A stretch of 64,000 nucleotides of DNA from Mesorhizobium prunaredense (GTDB lineage Bacteria > Pseudomonadota > Alphaproteobacteria > Rhizobiales > Rhizobiaceae): positions 124,001-188,000 of the forward strand of contig NZ_FTPD01000013.1 of assembly GCF_900156895.1 (NCBI RefSeq). The letters are read 5' to 3'. This document shows, piece after piece, positions 18,247 to 27,161 of the stretch (the stretch's first letter is position 1; the number at the start of each line of letters is the position of its first letter). The position numbers and the translations under genes are program-made. The notes beneath the pieces are model-generated. The model was not told the origin of the DNA. It saw only the letters and a program-made list of their open reading frames with translations, and searched no databases.

Positions 18247-19640
18247 GCGCCCTGCCTTCTGCTTCGGGAAAAACGGGCGAAACCGTCGAAGCGGCGGCTG
18301 CGCCAAGCTTCCGTGAAGGCGTAAAACTCTGGGCGAAAATCGGCCTGCTCAGCTTCGGCGGGCCGGCCGGCCAGATCGCACTCATGCACAAGGAATTGGT
18401 CGAGGAACGGCGTTGGATCGGCGAGCAACGTTTCCTGCATGCGTTGAACTACTGCATGCTGCTGCCCGGCCCTGAAGCCCAGCAACTCGCCATTTATATC
18501 GGCTGGCTGCTGCACCGGACGATCGGCGGCCTGGTCGCCGGCATCCTGTTCGTCGCGCCGGGCGCGCTTGTGATGCTCACCTTGAGCATCCTCTATGCGC
18601 TGTATGGCGATGCTCCGCTCGTCGAGGCACTGTTTTTCGGGGTGAAAGCGGCCGTGCTCGCCATCGTGATCGAGGCGATGATCCGGATCGGACGTCGTGC
18701 CCTGAAGAACCGGGTCATGGTTTCGATCGCGCTCGCCGCCTTCATCGCCATCTATGCATTGAACATGCCGTTTCCGCTCATCGTCCTGCTTGCCGGCCTG
18801 GCGGGCTGGATTGGAAATCGTGTTGCGCCAGCGCTTTTTTCCGGCGCGGCGCACGGCAAGGACGCGGTTCCCGACATCAAGGGCGCGGTCGACCTGATGT
18901 TCGAGCGCGGCGAACTGGCCCACACCCTGCCGACGCGATGGCATGCGCCGCGCACCGTCGCGATCTGGCTGCCGATCTGGCTCGGGCCGATGCTGCTGAT
19001 CTGGGCTTTTACCGGATCCGCCAGTGTGTGGACGCAGATCGGCGGCTTCTTCAGCGTCATGGCGGTCGTCACCTTCGGCGGCGCCTACGCGGTCCTTGCC
19101 TATGTCGCGCAGGCAGCGGTCGAGTCCTTCGGCTGGCTCGCACCCGGTGAGATGGTCGATGGCCTTGGGCTTGCCGAAACCACGCCGGGTCCACTCATAC
19201 TCGTCCTGCAGTTCGTCGGCTTTCTGGCCGCGTTCCGCCAATCCGGATCGTTGAGCCCGCTGCTTGCCGGATCGCTTGGGGCGATGCTCACCCTGTGGGC
19301 GACGTTCACGCCTTGCTTCTTCTGGATATTCCTCGGCGCGCCCTATATCGAATCCCTGCGCGGCAACAAGGCGCTGTCGGCGGCGCTGGGCGCGATCACC
19401 GCCGCCGTCGTCGGCGTCATCATGAATCTCGCTCTGTGGTTCGGCTTGCACGTCATTTTCGGCGAGGTGCGCAACGTCGGGCTTGGAACGGACGTGCCGG
19501 TGCTCTCATCGATCGACTGGCGCGCGGCGCTGCTGTCGTGTGCTGCCATGATCGCCATCCTGAAGCTGAAGATCGGCATGCTGCCGACGCTTGCGGGATC
19601 GGCCCTCGCCGGTGTCTTGTTGCTGGCAGCGAGCGGTTAG
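18243..19640 (+). CDS. chrA: Chromate transporter ChrA (long-chain, two-domain)
   Basis: This 465-residue inner-membrane protein exports chromate using the proton gradient. The two homologous CHR domains are visible: the N-terminal one with SFGGPAGQIALMH, LPGPEAQQLA, and the C-terminal one with TFGGAYAVLAYVAQ and ETTPGPLI. About ten to twelve hydrophobic segments are present. It is preceded by chrB with an ATGA overlap and followed after 55 bases by a small conserved gene. Chromate is chemically like sulfate, and some ChrA relatives have other anions as substrate, but chrB next door supports chromate. Confidence 0.95.
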   Translation: MSALPSASGKTGETVEAAAAPSFREGVKLWAKIGLLSFGGPAGQIALMHKELVEERRWIGEQRFLHALNYCMLLPGPEAQQLAIYIGWLLHRTIGGLVAGILFVAPGALVMLTLSILYALYGDAPLVEALFFGVKAAVLAIVIEAMIRIGRRALKNRVMVSIALAAFIAIYALNMPFPLIVLLAGLAGWIGNRVAPALFSGAAHGKDAVPDIKGAVDLMFERGELAHTLPTRWHAPRTVAIWLPIWLGPMLLIWAFTGSASVWTQIGGFFSVMAVVTFGGAYAVLAYVAQAAVESFGWLAPGEMVDGLGLAETTPGPLILVLQFVGFLAAFRQSGSLSPLLAGSLGAMLTLWATFTPCFFWIFLGAPYIESLRGNKALSAALGAITAAVVGVIMNLALWFGLHVIFGEVRNVGLGTDVPVLSSIDWRAALLSCAAMIAILKLKIGMLPTLAGSALAGVLLLAASG

Positions 19641-19695
19641 CGGCTGGCCGCGGCCGGCGTTTCGCTGCGGTTTCGGGCATTCGGATAGGAACATC

Positions 19696-20094
19696 ATGGC
19701 GAGACGGCGCTCCTCCCTAGGCTTCCTTGGAATGTTCGGCCGTTCAGGCGACCTCAGGCAACTCGATGCCGCGTTACGCGGCGTCGACCTTCATCCCGCC
19801 CTTGTACCGGAGGGAGCAAAGCTCACCATCGTCAATCTGATGAAGGACCACTGGCCCGACGAGCCGCCGCCACAGGCCTACCCGCCGGTGGCGCAACTGC
19901 TTGGCTATTGTATTGCCGGGCCGGAAGCATTCGAGCAATCCAACGGCCTTAGACATAGGCTGGATGCGGAGCGCCGGCTCGAGGCGGCACTTGAGGCCGG
20001 CGACAGCTTCGATGCGCAAATCATACTGATGACGCTGCATGCCAAGCTGATCAGTGGCGAGGTCGTCGAGCACTACGGGTTGAGCACCGACTAG
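19696..20094 (+). CDS. Conserved hypothetical protein
   Basis: This 132-residue protein has no domain I recognise. It begins with a basic stretch (MARRRSS), then a hydrophilic region with the conserved-looking phrase NLMKDHWPDEPPPQAYPPVA and a helical second half. No signal peptide or membrane segment is seen. Homologues in rhizobia seem likely, since base and codon use match the neighbours. It lies 55 bases behind chrA on the same strand and may be co-transcribed. Its TAG stop abuts the first copy of the 100-bp tandem repeat. Confidence 0.7.
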   Translation: MARRRSSLGFLGMFGRSGDLRQLDAALRGVDLHPALVPEGAKLTIVNLMKDHWPDEPPPQAYPPVAQLLGYCIAGPEAFEQSNGLRHRLDAERRLEAALEAGDSFDAQIILMTLHAKLISGEVVEHYGLSTD

Positions 20095-20293
20095 ACCATG
20101 ATCCCGAAAAGTGGAACCCGGTTTTCGGAAAAGATCATGGTCAAACAGAAAGCTAGAGCCCCATCCCGATTTTGTCGGGATGGATTAGGCTCTGACCATG
20201 ATCCCGAAAAGTGGAACCCGGTTTTCGGAAAAGATCATGGTCAAACAGAAAGCTAGAGCCCCATCCCGATTTTGTCGGGATGGATTAGGCTCT
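20094..20293. repeat. Exact tandem duplication of a 100-bp double-hairpin element
   Basis: Two copies of a 100-bp unit are identical base for base (20094-20193 and 20194-20293). Each unit folds into two hairpins: GACCATGATC with GATCATGGTC (inner CCGAAAA/TTTTCGG), and CATCCCGA with TCGGGATG enclosed by AGAGCC/GGCTCT. Related single copies occur at 21982-22086 and 60699-60737. It separates the chr cluster from the convergent mttB gene. Confidence 0.95.
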
Positions 20294-20316
20294 GACCGTT
20301 TTGACGAGAACCGTCT

Positions 20317-21906
20317 TCAGCCGCCCATGCCGCTGCGCGGCAGTTGGATAAGATTGCCGAAGCGGGCACGCAACTTGTCGTCGACCGGCTTCGGCACATG
20401 GCGCGGGAAGCGCTCGGCGAGGATGCGTTTCTTCTCGATGATCGCCCGCTGCAAGATGTCGGGCCTGCCTTTCTCGTTCCACTCCTTCGGCGAAAAGCGG
20501 TCGCCGACCGCCGGATAGAAATATTCCGTCTGCATCAGCCGCAGCGTCTGCTCGTTGCCGAGATAGTGACCCGGCCCCTTCAGGCAGACCTCGGCGATGG
20601 TGTCTATCGACAGCGACTCATCGGTCACCTCGATGCCGCGCACGCAGCGTAGGCAATGGCCGAGCATGTCGTTGTCGATGATCAGGCTTTCCAGGCAAAA
20701 GCCGAGCAGCGAGGCGTGCATGCCGGCCGATTCATAGACAAGGTTGAGGCCGGCAAGGCCGGCCATCACATCGGTGATGCCCTTTTCGTAACCGGACTGA
20801 ATGTCGGGCAGTTTCGAATCCGTCATGCCGGCGGCCGAACCGCCCGGCAGGTCGTAGAATTGCGCCATCTGGGCGCAGGCAGCGGTCAGCACCGCTTGCT
20901 CGGCCGAGCCGCCGGACATGGCGCCGGTCCTGAGGTCGGAGACGAACGGCCAGGTGCCGAAGATCGCCGGATGCCCGGGTTTGATGGCGTTGACGTAGAC
21001 GAGGCCGGCGAGCACCTCGGCCACCGCTTGCACCACCGCACCGGCGATCGCCGCCGGCGCCGTGGCGCCTGCCTGGCCGGCCGACAGCAGCAGGATCGGA
21101 ATGCCGCCTTCGACGCAGGCCTCGAGCACACCGCAGGCATCCTCGGCAAACTTCATCGGCGGCACGACAAAACAGTTCGAATTGGAGACGAAAGGCCGGG
21201 CGCGAAAATTCTCTTCGCCGCCGGCAATCGCATAGAGCATGTCGAGCGCCGGCTTGACGTTCTCGCGCACCGTGAAGGACGTGCCGACATGCTTCGACGT
21301 GCCCATCACGCAGGCGTAAAGCGTGTTGAAATCCATATCGAGCGGATCGGGAATGTCGCGCGGCACCATCGGCCGCTGGAAGAAATGGATGTTGTCGAGC
21401 CCTTCGACGATGCGGGCGGCGTCATAGATGTCCTGCAGCAGCGATTCGCGATAACAGCGCTTCTCGACGTCGACCAGATGCACCGCGGCACCCGCCGTGC
21501 CGTAATGCACGCGCTTGCCCTGGATCAGCATGTCGTGCCTGGGATCCTGGCCATGCAGGGTGAAATGGCGCGCCGCCTTCTTGATGGTGTCGAGGACGAG
21601 CGCGCGCGGAAAACGAATGCGGCCGTCCTCGCTGAGGGTGGCGCCGGCCTTGGTCAGCGCCTCGATGCAGGATGGGATGGCATTGGCGAAGCCGACCGTT
21701 TCAAGCAGCGTCAGCACCGCTTCGTGAATGCGCTCGCGGTCGTTGTCGCTGAGCGGCCCGTAGCTTCCGCCTTCGAGGCCGGCGCGCACCGGCTTGATAT
21801 CGTCGGCAAGCGGCGCTGCCCGCATGGCGCGACGCGCTTCGCGCCCGCCGGAACGCCGCGAACGTTGGTCCGAAGGCGCATCCGGCTTGTCGACAGCCAC
21901 TGACAT
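20317..21906 (-). CDS. MttB-family (trimethylamine/betaine methyltransferase-like) protein, non-pyrrolysine
   Basis: This 529-residue protein is a TIM-barrel methyltransferase of the MttB superfamily, which moves methyl groups from quaternary or tertiary amines to a corrinoid protein. Segments typical of the family include GPLSDNDRERIHEAVLTLLE, FHRHDMLIQGKR-like LHGQDPRHDM and PAIFGTWPFVSDLRTGAM. The frame has no in-frame TAG, so it is a non-pyrrolysine member like glycine-betaine methyltransferase MtgB, and the substrate need not be trimethylamine. No corrinoid protein (MttC) gene adjoins it. ATG at 21906 with GGAG ten bases upstream is preferred over GTG at 21915. A MocR-type regulator gene lies upstream on the same strand. 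Confidence 0.85.
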   Translation of the reverse strand: MSVAVDKPDAPSDQRSRRSGGREARRAMRAAPLADDIKPVRAGLEGGSYGPLSDNDRERIHEAVLTLLETVGFANAIPSCIEALTKAGATLSEDGRIRFPRALVLDTIKKAARHFTLHGQDPRHDMLIQGKRVHYGTAGAAVHLVDVEKRCYRESLLQDIYDAARIVEGLDNIHFFQRPMVPRDIPDPLDMDFNTLYACVMGTSKHVGTSFTVRENVKPALDMLYAIAGGEENFRARPFVSNSNCFVVPPMKFAEDACGVLEACVEGGIPILLLSAGQAGATAPAAIAGAVVQAVAEVLAGLVYVNAIKPGHPAIFGTWPFVSDLRTGAMSGGSAEQAVLTAACAQMAQFYDLPGGSAAGMTDSKLPDIQSGYEKGITDVMAGLAGLNLVYESAGMHASLLGFCLESLIIDNDMLGHCLRCVRGIEVTDESLSIDTIAEVCLKGPGHYLGNEQTLRLMQTEYFYPAVGDRFSPKEWNEKGRPDILQRAIIEKKRILAERFPRHVPKPVDDKLRARFGNLIQLPRSGMGG

Positions 21907-21981
21907 CGGAGGCACACTCCACCTTTAGCTGCGAAGCGGGCGGCGGTGGTTGGTCCACCATCGGCCCGCTTCGTTCCCGCT

Positions 21982-22086
21982 AGAGCGCCGCGCGTCCACT
22001 TGGACGCGCAAAGGACGCTCTAAGACTTTCTTGCTTGCGCATGATCCTTTCCGCAAACCGAAGACTGGTTTCCGGGGGCATGCGCT
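21982..22086. repeat. Dispersed palindromic element (diverged GATC-type)
   Basis: AGAGCGCCGCGCGTCC is answered by GGACGCGCAAAGGACGCTCT, followed by a second hairpin region with GCATGATCC, AAACCGAAGACTGGTTTCC and GGCATGCGC. The GCATGATCC...GGTTT parts resemble the 100-bp units at 20094-20293. It occupies the gap between mocR and mttB. Confidence 0.7.
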
Positions 22087-22194
22087 ATGCCTCGAACTAT
22101 GCCGCCGGCATTGGCACAGCCTATGAGCCAGACGGTCCCGTCGCATATGCCAGGGCGCTAAACAACGGTGGCCGGTGCCGGCCCCGACGAGGCA

Positions 22195-23688
22195 TCAAGC
22201 GGCGGCCGGCCTGCGCCCGGCCGCCGTCGCCAGTTCGCGGATGCCGGGCTCGATGTGCTGCAGCGCGATTGAGGAGATGCCCAGCCGCATGAAGCGCGAC
22301 GGCTTTTCGGTGCGATCGAAGAAACGGTCGCCAGGCTCGATGATGACGCTGCGCGAGGCGGCGGCCTCGGCCAGCCCGCGCGAATCGGTGCCGCGCGGCC
22401 CCTCAAGCCAGAGCGACGCGCCACCGGCGGAATCGGTCGAGCGCCACTCCGGCAGGAAGGCGGAAATCGCATGGATCAGACGCTTGCGCCGTTCGTCGAA
22501 GGCGCTCGACAGCCGCCGCACCAGCGCCTCGTGATGGCCAAGCGACAGGAACAGCGCGACCGCGCGCTGGTTGTTGGCCGGCGGATGACGCAGCATGAAG
22601 CGGCGCAGCGCGCGAAGCTCGGAGATCAGCCCGGCCGAGGCGACGATGTAGCCGAGCCGCAGACCCGGAGCCAGCGTCTTCGACATCGAGCCGACATAGA
22701 TGACGCGGCCGGAACGATCGAGGCTCTTCAGCGCCTGCTGCGGCGCTTCGTCCAGAAGCTGGCTGTCATAGCCGTCCTCGATGATGATCTGGTTGTGACG
22801 ATTGGCGCGCGCCAGCAAATCCTGCCGGCGCTCCGCCGACAGCGGCACCATGGTCGGGCAATGGTGGCTGGGCGTGACGAAGACGAAGCCGGAATCGCTG
22901 GGAATAGAAGCGGTTACAATGCCGGAATGGTCGACCGGAACCGGTGCGACGTCGGCACCCGCCAGCCGGAAGATCGAGCGTGCGTCGGGATAGCCGGGGT
23001 CTTCCATGGCCACCTTGGAGCCCTTGGTCATCAGCAGCGTCGCCAGCATGTAGAGCGCGTTCTGCGCGCCGAGAGTGACGATGATCTCGTCGGGATTGGC
23101 GAAGATGCCGCGCCGCGGCAACAGCCGCGCCTGGATCTGCTCGATCAAAAGCGGATCGTCGCGGTCAACCATGTCGGACGCCCAATTGCGGATCTCGAGC
23201 ACGGCGAGCGCCATGCGGTTGCACTCGCGCCACTCGGCGGTCGGGAACAGTGCCGGATCGAACTGGCCATAGACGAAGGGGTAGGACGACTTGATCCAGT
23301 TGTCGTGCTTGGCCGGCGGCGGCATGTCGCTGGCCGCGATCTGCCGGCGCGCCTTCCAGTCGATCTCGTTGGCCTGGTCTGGCGCCTTCTGGTGCGGTTT
23401 GGCCGGCGTCGCCAGCACGTCCGGATTGACGAAATGGCCGCGCCGTTCGCGCGCCACCAGAAAACCCTGGTCGACGAGCTGCTGGAAGGCCAACACCACG
23501 GTGCCGCGCGCCACGCCGAGTTTCTCGGCCAGGATTCGGCAGGACGGAAGCGGCATTGAAGCGGCGATTTGCCGGTCGAGGATAGCGGCGACGATCGCTT
23601 GGCGGATCTGCGCCTGCAGGGTCTGGCCGGATTCCGCCGAAATCCGGAACAGGCCGGACCATATGGCCGTGTCGTTTCGCTGTGGCAT
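22195..23688 (-). CDS. MocR-type transcriptional regulator (GntR winged helix plus aminotransferase domain)
   Basis: This 497-residue protein joins an N-terminal GntR winged-helix domain (residues ~18-85: QIRQAIVAAILDRQI, LGVARGTVVLAFQQLVDQG) to a class I aminotransferase fold. The PLP lysine is recognised in GSMSKTLAPGLRLGY, with the preceding IIEDGYDSQL. MocR/PdxR/GabR regulators bind PLP and sense amino compounds. Two genes flank it: mttB downstream in the same direction and pgi divergently. Amine sensing with mttB as a target is a reasonable inference. The ATG at 23688 has GAGGAAC upstream; longer in-frame starts run into the palindrome array and are rejected. Confidence 0.9.
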   Translation of the reverse strand: MPQRNDTAIWSGLFRISAESGQTLQAQIRQAIVAAILDRQIAASMPLPSCRILAEKLGVARGTVVLAFQQLVDQGFLVARERRGHFVNPDVLATPAKPHQKAPDQANEIDWKARRQIAASDMPPPAKHDNWIKSSYPFVYGQFDPALFPTAEWRECNRMALAVLEIRNWASDMVDRDDPLLIEQIQARLLPRRGIFANPDEIIVTLGAQNALYMLATLLMTKGSKVAMEDPGYPDARSIFRLAGADVAPVPVDHSGIVTASIPSDSGFVFVTPSHHCPTMVPLSAERRQDLLARANRHNQIIIEDGYDSQLLDEAPQQALKSLDRSGRVIYVGSMSKTLAPGLRLGYIVASAGLISELRALRRFMLRHPPANNQRAVALFLSLGHHEALVRRLSSAFDERRKRLIHAISAFLPEWRSTDSAGGASLWLEGPRGTDSRGLAEAAASRSVIIEPGDRFFDRTEKPSRFMRLGISSIALQHIEPGIRELATAAGRRPAAA

Positions 23689-24036
23689 GGGAGATGTTCC
23701 TCGATGGCCAGCCTTTTTCACCCGGCTGGACCAGTCGAATGTACCGGTGGCACAAGGCGTTGCGCCAATCAATTTTTCTGATCGTAGGGATTTACGCCAG
23801 TGATCCTTCCCCAGGGTGACGCTGTGCGTCATCCCCCCGCGTGACGCAACGCGTCATCGCGGCGTGAAGCAACGCGTCATCCCCAGCTGTGACGCAACGC
23901 GTCATCGCTGCCGGACGCAACGCGTCATCGCGGCGCATTGAAACCAGTGGATTTCGGCTAGATAGTTTGGACGCGACGACACGCGCCGGAAACATCCGGT
24001 CTGATATGTTGGCATCTCAAGGCTCGGAGTGAGGCA
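23689..24036. other. Divergent intergenic region mocR/pgi
   Basis: This roughly 350-base gap has to carry promoters for both mocR and pgi. Its middle third is occupied by the five-palindrome array described separately. The remainder (23930-24036) is less GC-rich and leads to a GGAGTGAGG ribosome-binding site in front of the pgi GTG start. I saw no convincing terminator or small gene. Confidence 0.6.
23817..23927. repeat. Array of five 15-bp palindromes (TGACGCAACGCGTCA type)
   Basis: Units start at about 23817, 23842, 23865, 23890 and 23913, so starts alternate 25 and 23 bases apart. Units 2 and 4 are exactly TGACGCAACGCGTCA; unit 1 has CTGTG in place of CAACG, unit 3 TGAAGC, unit 5 GGACGC. 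Each has 6-base inverted arms TGACGC/GCGTCA. Linkers alternate between TCCCC-type and TCGCGG/TCGCTG-type, giving a 48-bp superperiod. Confidence 0.9.
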
Positions 24037-25680
24037 GTGGATCAATCGTCCTTTCAAAAACAGCTCGACGCCCTGCACGATCACCGTGCGGCCAAATCGG
24101 GCAGCATGCGCGAGGCTTTCGCCGCCGATCCGCAGCGCTTCGAAAAATTCTCCGCCACCGACGGCGACCTGCTGCTCGACTGGTCGAAATGCGCGGTCGA
24201 TGCGCAGACGATGGATTTGCTCGAGAAGCTGGCGGCAGCCGCGGATCTCGAAGGCCGGCGCGCCGCGATGTTCTCGGGCAAGAAGATCAACGTCACCGAA
24301 GGCCGCGCCGTGCTGCACACCGCGCTGCGCAACCTGAACGGCAAGGGCATCGTGCTCGACGGTCAGGACGTGAAGGCGGAGGTTGTCGCCGTGCTCGATG
24401 CGATGGGCGGCTTCGCCGATGCCGTGCGCTCCGGCAAGGCGGCCGGCGCCACCGGCAAGAAGATCACCGACATCGTCAACATCGGCATCGGCGGTTCCGA
24501 CCTTGGCCCGGCCATGGCGACGCTGGCGCTGGCGCCCTATCACGACGGGCCGCGCACGCATTACGTGTCCAACATCGACGGCGCCCATATCCACGACACG
24601 CTGAAGAACCTCTCCGCCGAAACCACGCTGTTCATCGTTGCTTCCAAGACCTTCACCACGATCGAGACGATGACCAATGCCGAGACGGCGCGCGAATGGG
24701 TGCAGAAGGCGCTCGGCAAGGAAGCGGTCGACAAGCATTTCGCCGCCGTCTCGACGGCGCTCGACCTGGTGGCCAAGTTCGGCATTGCGTCCGACCGCGT
24801 CTTCGGCTTCTGGGACTGGGTCGGCGGACGCTATTCGGTGTGGGGCGCGATCGGCCTGCCGGTGATGATCGCCGTCGGCCCGAAGAATTTTCGCGCCATT
24901 CTCGACGGCGCGCATGCGATGGACGAACATTTCCAGACGGCGCCGCTGGCCAGCAACCTGCCGGCGCTGATGGGGCTGATCGGCTGGTGGCATCGGGTGA
25001 TCTGCCAATACCCCGCCCGCGCCGTCATTCCCTACGACCAGCGCCTGTCGAGGCTGCCGGCCTATCTGCAGCAGCTCGACATGGAATCGAACGGCAAGAG
25101 CGTCACCCTCGACGGCGGCGCTGTCACGACGCCGACCGGCCCGCTGGTCTGGGGCGAGCCCGGCACGAACGGCCAGCACGCCTTCTTCCAGCTGCTGCAC
25201 CAGGGCACCGATTTCATTCCGGTCGAGTTCCTCGCCGCAGCCATCGGCCATGAGCCGGATCTCAAGCATCACCACGACCTGTTGCTCGCCAACTGCCTGG
25301 CGCAGTCGGAGGCGTTCATGAAGGGTCGCACGCTGGAGGAAGCGCGCGCGCAGATGCTGGCAAAAGGCATGGCGCCCGCCGAGGTCGACAGGATCGCCCC
25401 GCATCGCGTCTTCTCCGGCAACCGGCCCTCGGTGACGATCCTCTACAGACAACTTGATCCGCATACGTTCGGACGGCTGATCGCGCTCTATGAGCACCGC
25501 GTCTTCGTCGAGGGCACGCTTTTCAACATCAATTCCTTCGACCAATGGGGCGTCGAGCTCGGCAAGGAACTGGCGACCGGGCTGCTGCCTGTCGTGGAAG
25601 GCAAGGAGAATGCCGCAAAGCGGGACGCTTCGACCGCTGGACTGGTGGGACACATCCATCGATTGCGCGGATCGGAGTAA
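24037..25680 (+). CDS. pgi: Glucose-6-phosphate isomerase
   Basis: This 547-residue cytosolic enzyme interconverts glucose 6-phosphate and fructose 6-phosphate. Family features include [18 protein letters not shown], the phosphate-binding [41 protein letters not shown] (signature histidine) and the C-terminal [14 protein letters not shown] with the catalytic lysine. Length is that of long bacterial Pgi. The start is GTG with GGAG seven bases before. A HAD phosphatase gene follows after five bases and is probably co-transcribed. It feeds hexose phosphates into the Entner-Doudoroff/pentose routes that rhizobia use. Confidence 0.97.
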   Translation: MDQSSFQKQLDALHDHRAAKSGSMREAFAADPQRFEKFSATDGDLLLDWSKCAVDAQTMDLLEKLAAAADLEGRRAAMFSGKKINVTEGRAVLHTALRNLNGKGIVLDGQDVKAEVVAVLDAMGGFADAVRSGKAAGATGKKITDIVNIGIGGSDLGPAMATLALAPYHDGPRTHYVSNIDGAHIHDTLKNLSAETTLFIVASKTFTTIETMTNAETAREWVQKALGKEAVDKHFAAVSTALDLVAKFGIASDRVFGFWDWVGGRYSVWGAIGLPVMIAVGPKNFRAILDGAHAMDEHFQTAPLASNLPALMGLIGWWHRVICQYPARAVIPYDQRLSRLPAYLQQLDMESNGKSVTLDGGAVTTPTGPLVWGEPGTNGQHAFFQLLHQGTDFIPVEFLAAAIGHEPDLKHHHDLLLANCLAQSEAFMKGRTLEEARAQMLAKGMAPAEVDRIAPHRVFSGNRPSVTILYRQLDPHTFGRLIALYEHRVFVEGTLFNINSFDQWGVELGKELATGLLPVVEGKENAAKRDASTAGLVGHIHRLRGSE

Positions 25681-25685
25681 GCGGC

Positions 25686-26408
25686 TTGGCCGAGATCAAA
25701 GGAATATTGTTCGACAAGGACGGCACCCTTGTCGACTTCAACGCGACGTGGCTCGGCGTTGCCGATTTCATGGCGATGGATGCGGCGGAGGGCGACCGCT
25801 GGAAGGCCGACAGGCTGCTTGCCGCGGCGGGCTACGATTTCGCCACCAAACGCTTCAAGCCCGATTCCATCTTTGCCTCCGGCACCAACATGGATGTCGT
25901 CGAGCTTTGGTTTCCGCGACTGTCGGATGAAGACCAGATGCTTGCCGTCGCCCGCTTCAACGAGATCACCTCGGTGCAGGGCTCGGCGATGGCGGTGGCG
26001 CTGCCGGGCATCGTCGAGACGCTTGGCCTTCTTCACAGGAAAGCCTACCGGCTCGGCGTCGCCACCAACGATTCGACCACTGGCGCGGAGAAGACATTGC
26101 TGACGCTGGGTGTCGCGCAGTTGTTCGACGCCGCCTATGGTTACGACGCGGTGGCCAATCCGAAACCGGCGCCCGATACGATCCTCGCCTTCTCGGACCT
26201 GACCGGCCTGAGGCCTGCAGCGATCGCCGTGGTCGGCGACAATCGCCACGATCTGGAGATGGCGCGGGCCGGCGGCTGCGGTCTGGCGATCGGCGTGCTC
26301 TCCGGCACCGGGACGCGGGAATCGCTGTCGCAGATCGCCGATGTCATTCTGGATTCGGTTGCCGATCTGCCCGACCTTCTTTCGGCAAGGGTCAAGGAGA
26401 CGATCTGA
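25686..26408 (+). CDS. HAD-superfamily hydrolase, phosphoglycolate phosphatase-like
   Basis: This 240-residue phosphatase carries HAD motif I FDKDGTLVDF (Asp10 nucleophile, Asp12), a cap domain, motif II VATNDST (threonine/serine), motif III lysine in ANPKPAPD and motif IV VVGDNRHDLEMA. The likely start is TTG at 25686, five bases after the pgi stop, with the GGAG that ends pgi serving as ribosome-binding site. The substrate may be phosphoglycolate or another small phosphate ester; sequence does not decide. The 3' end overlaps the convergent methyltransferase gene by 17 bases. Confidence 0.87.
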   Translation: MAEIKGILFDKDGTLVDFNATWLGVADFMAMDAAEGDRWKADRLLAAAGYDFATKRFKPDSIFASGTNMDVVELWFPRLSDEDQMLAVARFNEITSVQGSAMAVALPGIVETLGLLHRKAYRLGVATNDSTTGAEKTLLTLGVAQLFDAAYGYDAVANPKPAPDTILAFSDLTGLRPAAIAVVGDNRHDLEMARAGGCGLAIGVLSGTGTRESLSQIADVILDSVADLPDLLSARVKETI

Positions 26409-27153
26409 ACGCGCCTCCGAGTTGCTCCGGCTCGAACGAGAAGACGCCGCTCGGCTTCGTCGCCGCGCCTTTTGCTTGGCCGACATCCGGCACCTGGTAT
26501 TCGGCCAGCAGGCGAAGCCGCGAGCGGGGCAGATAGGCGCGGCCCGGGTCGCCGATCAGCACATTGATGCCGGCGGCCAGGCAGCGGTCGAGGAAGGGGA
26601 TGACCCGGTCGGCGAGATCTTGCCGGTAAAACAAGTCGCCAGCTGCTACGACGTCCACCGGCGGCGGCGGCCCAGCGGTGATATCCTCGCCGACGACCGT
26701 GATTGCGACGCCGTTCGCCGCCGCATTGAGACCAAGCGCGGCGACGCCGTTGCGGTCGATCTCGGATGCAATCACTTCGCTGGCGCCGGCCTTTGCCGCG
26801 GCGATACCGACGAGGCCGGACCCGGCGCCGATGTCGAGCACGCGAAGCCCGGCCACGGTCTCCGGCCGATCGAGGATGTAGCGGGCAAGCACCGCGCCGC
26901 CGGCCCAGGCATAGGCCCAGTAAGGAGGCTGCGGCTCGGGGCCATCCTCGTCGGTTTCTTCTCCTTCCGGCTCGGCGGCTCGTCCTTCGGGACGCGTGAG
27001 CCGCCACAGGCCGCTTGCCGGATGGGCTGCATAAAGCCGGATTTCGGGAAGTGCCGGAACAGGGGCGATACGCATGTTCGCCTTGATGAATGTTAGCGGA
27101 TCGGGACGGGAAAGCCTATCCGCCGCGTCATCGACAGTAAGGCTATCGGCCAA
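26392..27153 (-). CDS. Class I SAM-dependent methyltransferase, predicted ETF-beta lysine methyltransferase
   Basis: This 253-residue protein has the seven-beta-strand methyltransferase core: motif I LDIGAGSGLVGIAAAKAGA near residue 107, an acidic loop EIDRNG and the post-II motif AGDLFY. The layout matches bacterial relatives of ETFBKMT, which trimethylates lysines of the electron transfer flavoprotein beta subunit; PrmA and nicotinamide methyltransferase-like proteins share the core. A PEIRLYAAHPASGLWRL segment precedes an acidic insertion. The start is TTG, eight bases behind the fadD stop, so it is probably the second gene of a fadD operon. This neighbour supports a role in beta-oxidation electron flow but does not prove it. 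Confidence 0.78.
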   Translation of the reverse strand: MADSLTVDDAADRLSRPDPLTFIKANMRIAPVPALPEIRLYAAHPASGLWRLTRPEGRAAEPEGEETDEDGPEPQPPYWAYAWAGGAVLARYILDRPETVAGLRVLDIGAGSGLVGIAAAKAGASEVIASEIDRNGVAALGLNAAANGVAITVVGEDITAGPPPPVDVVAAGDLFYRQDLADRVIPFLDRCLAAGINVLIGDPGRAYLPRSRLRLLAEYQVPDVGQAKGAATKPSGVFSFEPEQLGGAFRSSP

Positions 27154-27161
27154 AATTGTCC

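Noticed and set aside
20094..20293. CRISPR or rRNA-like repeat
   Set aside because: Two adjacent identical units with no spacer and no cas genes; a simple tandem duplication fits.
20317..21906. Pyrrolysine-containing trimethylamine methyltransferase
   Set aside because: There is no in-frame TAG in the gene, and no pyrrolysine genes or MttC were seen.
23817..23927. CRISPR array
   Set aside because: Repeats are 15-bp palindromes with linkers of 8-10 bases, much too short for spacers, and there are no cas genes.
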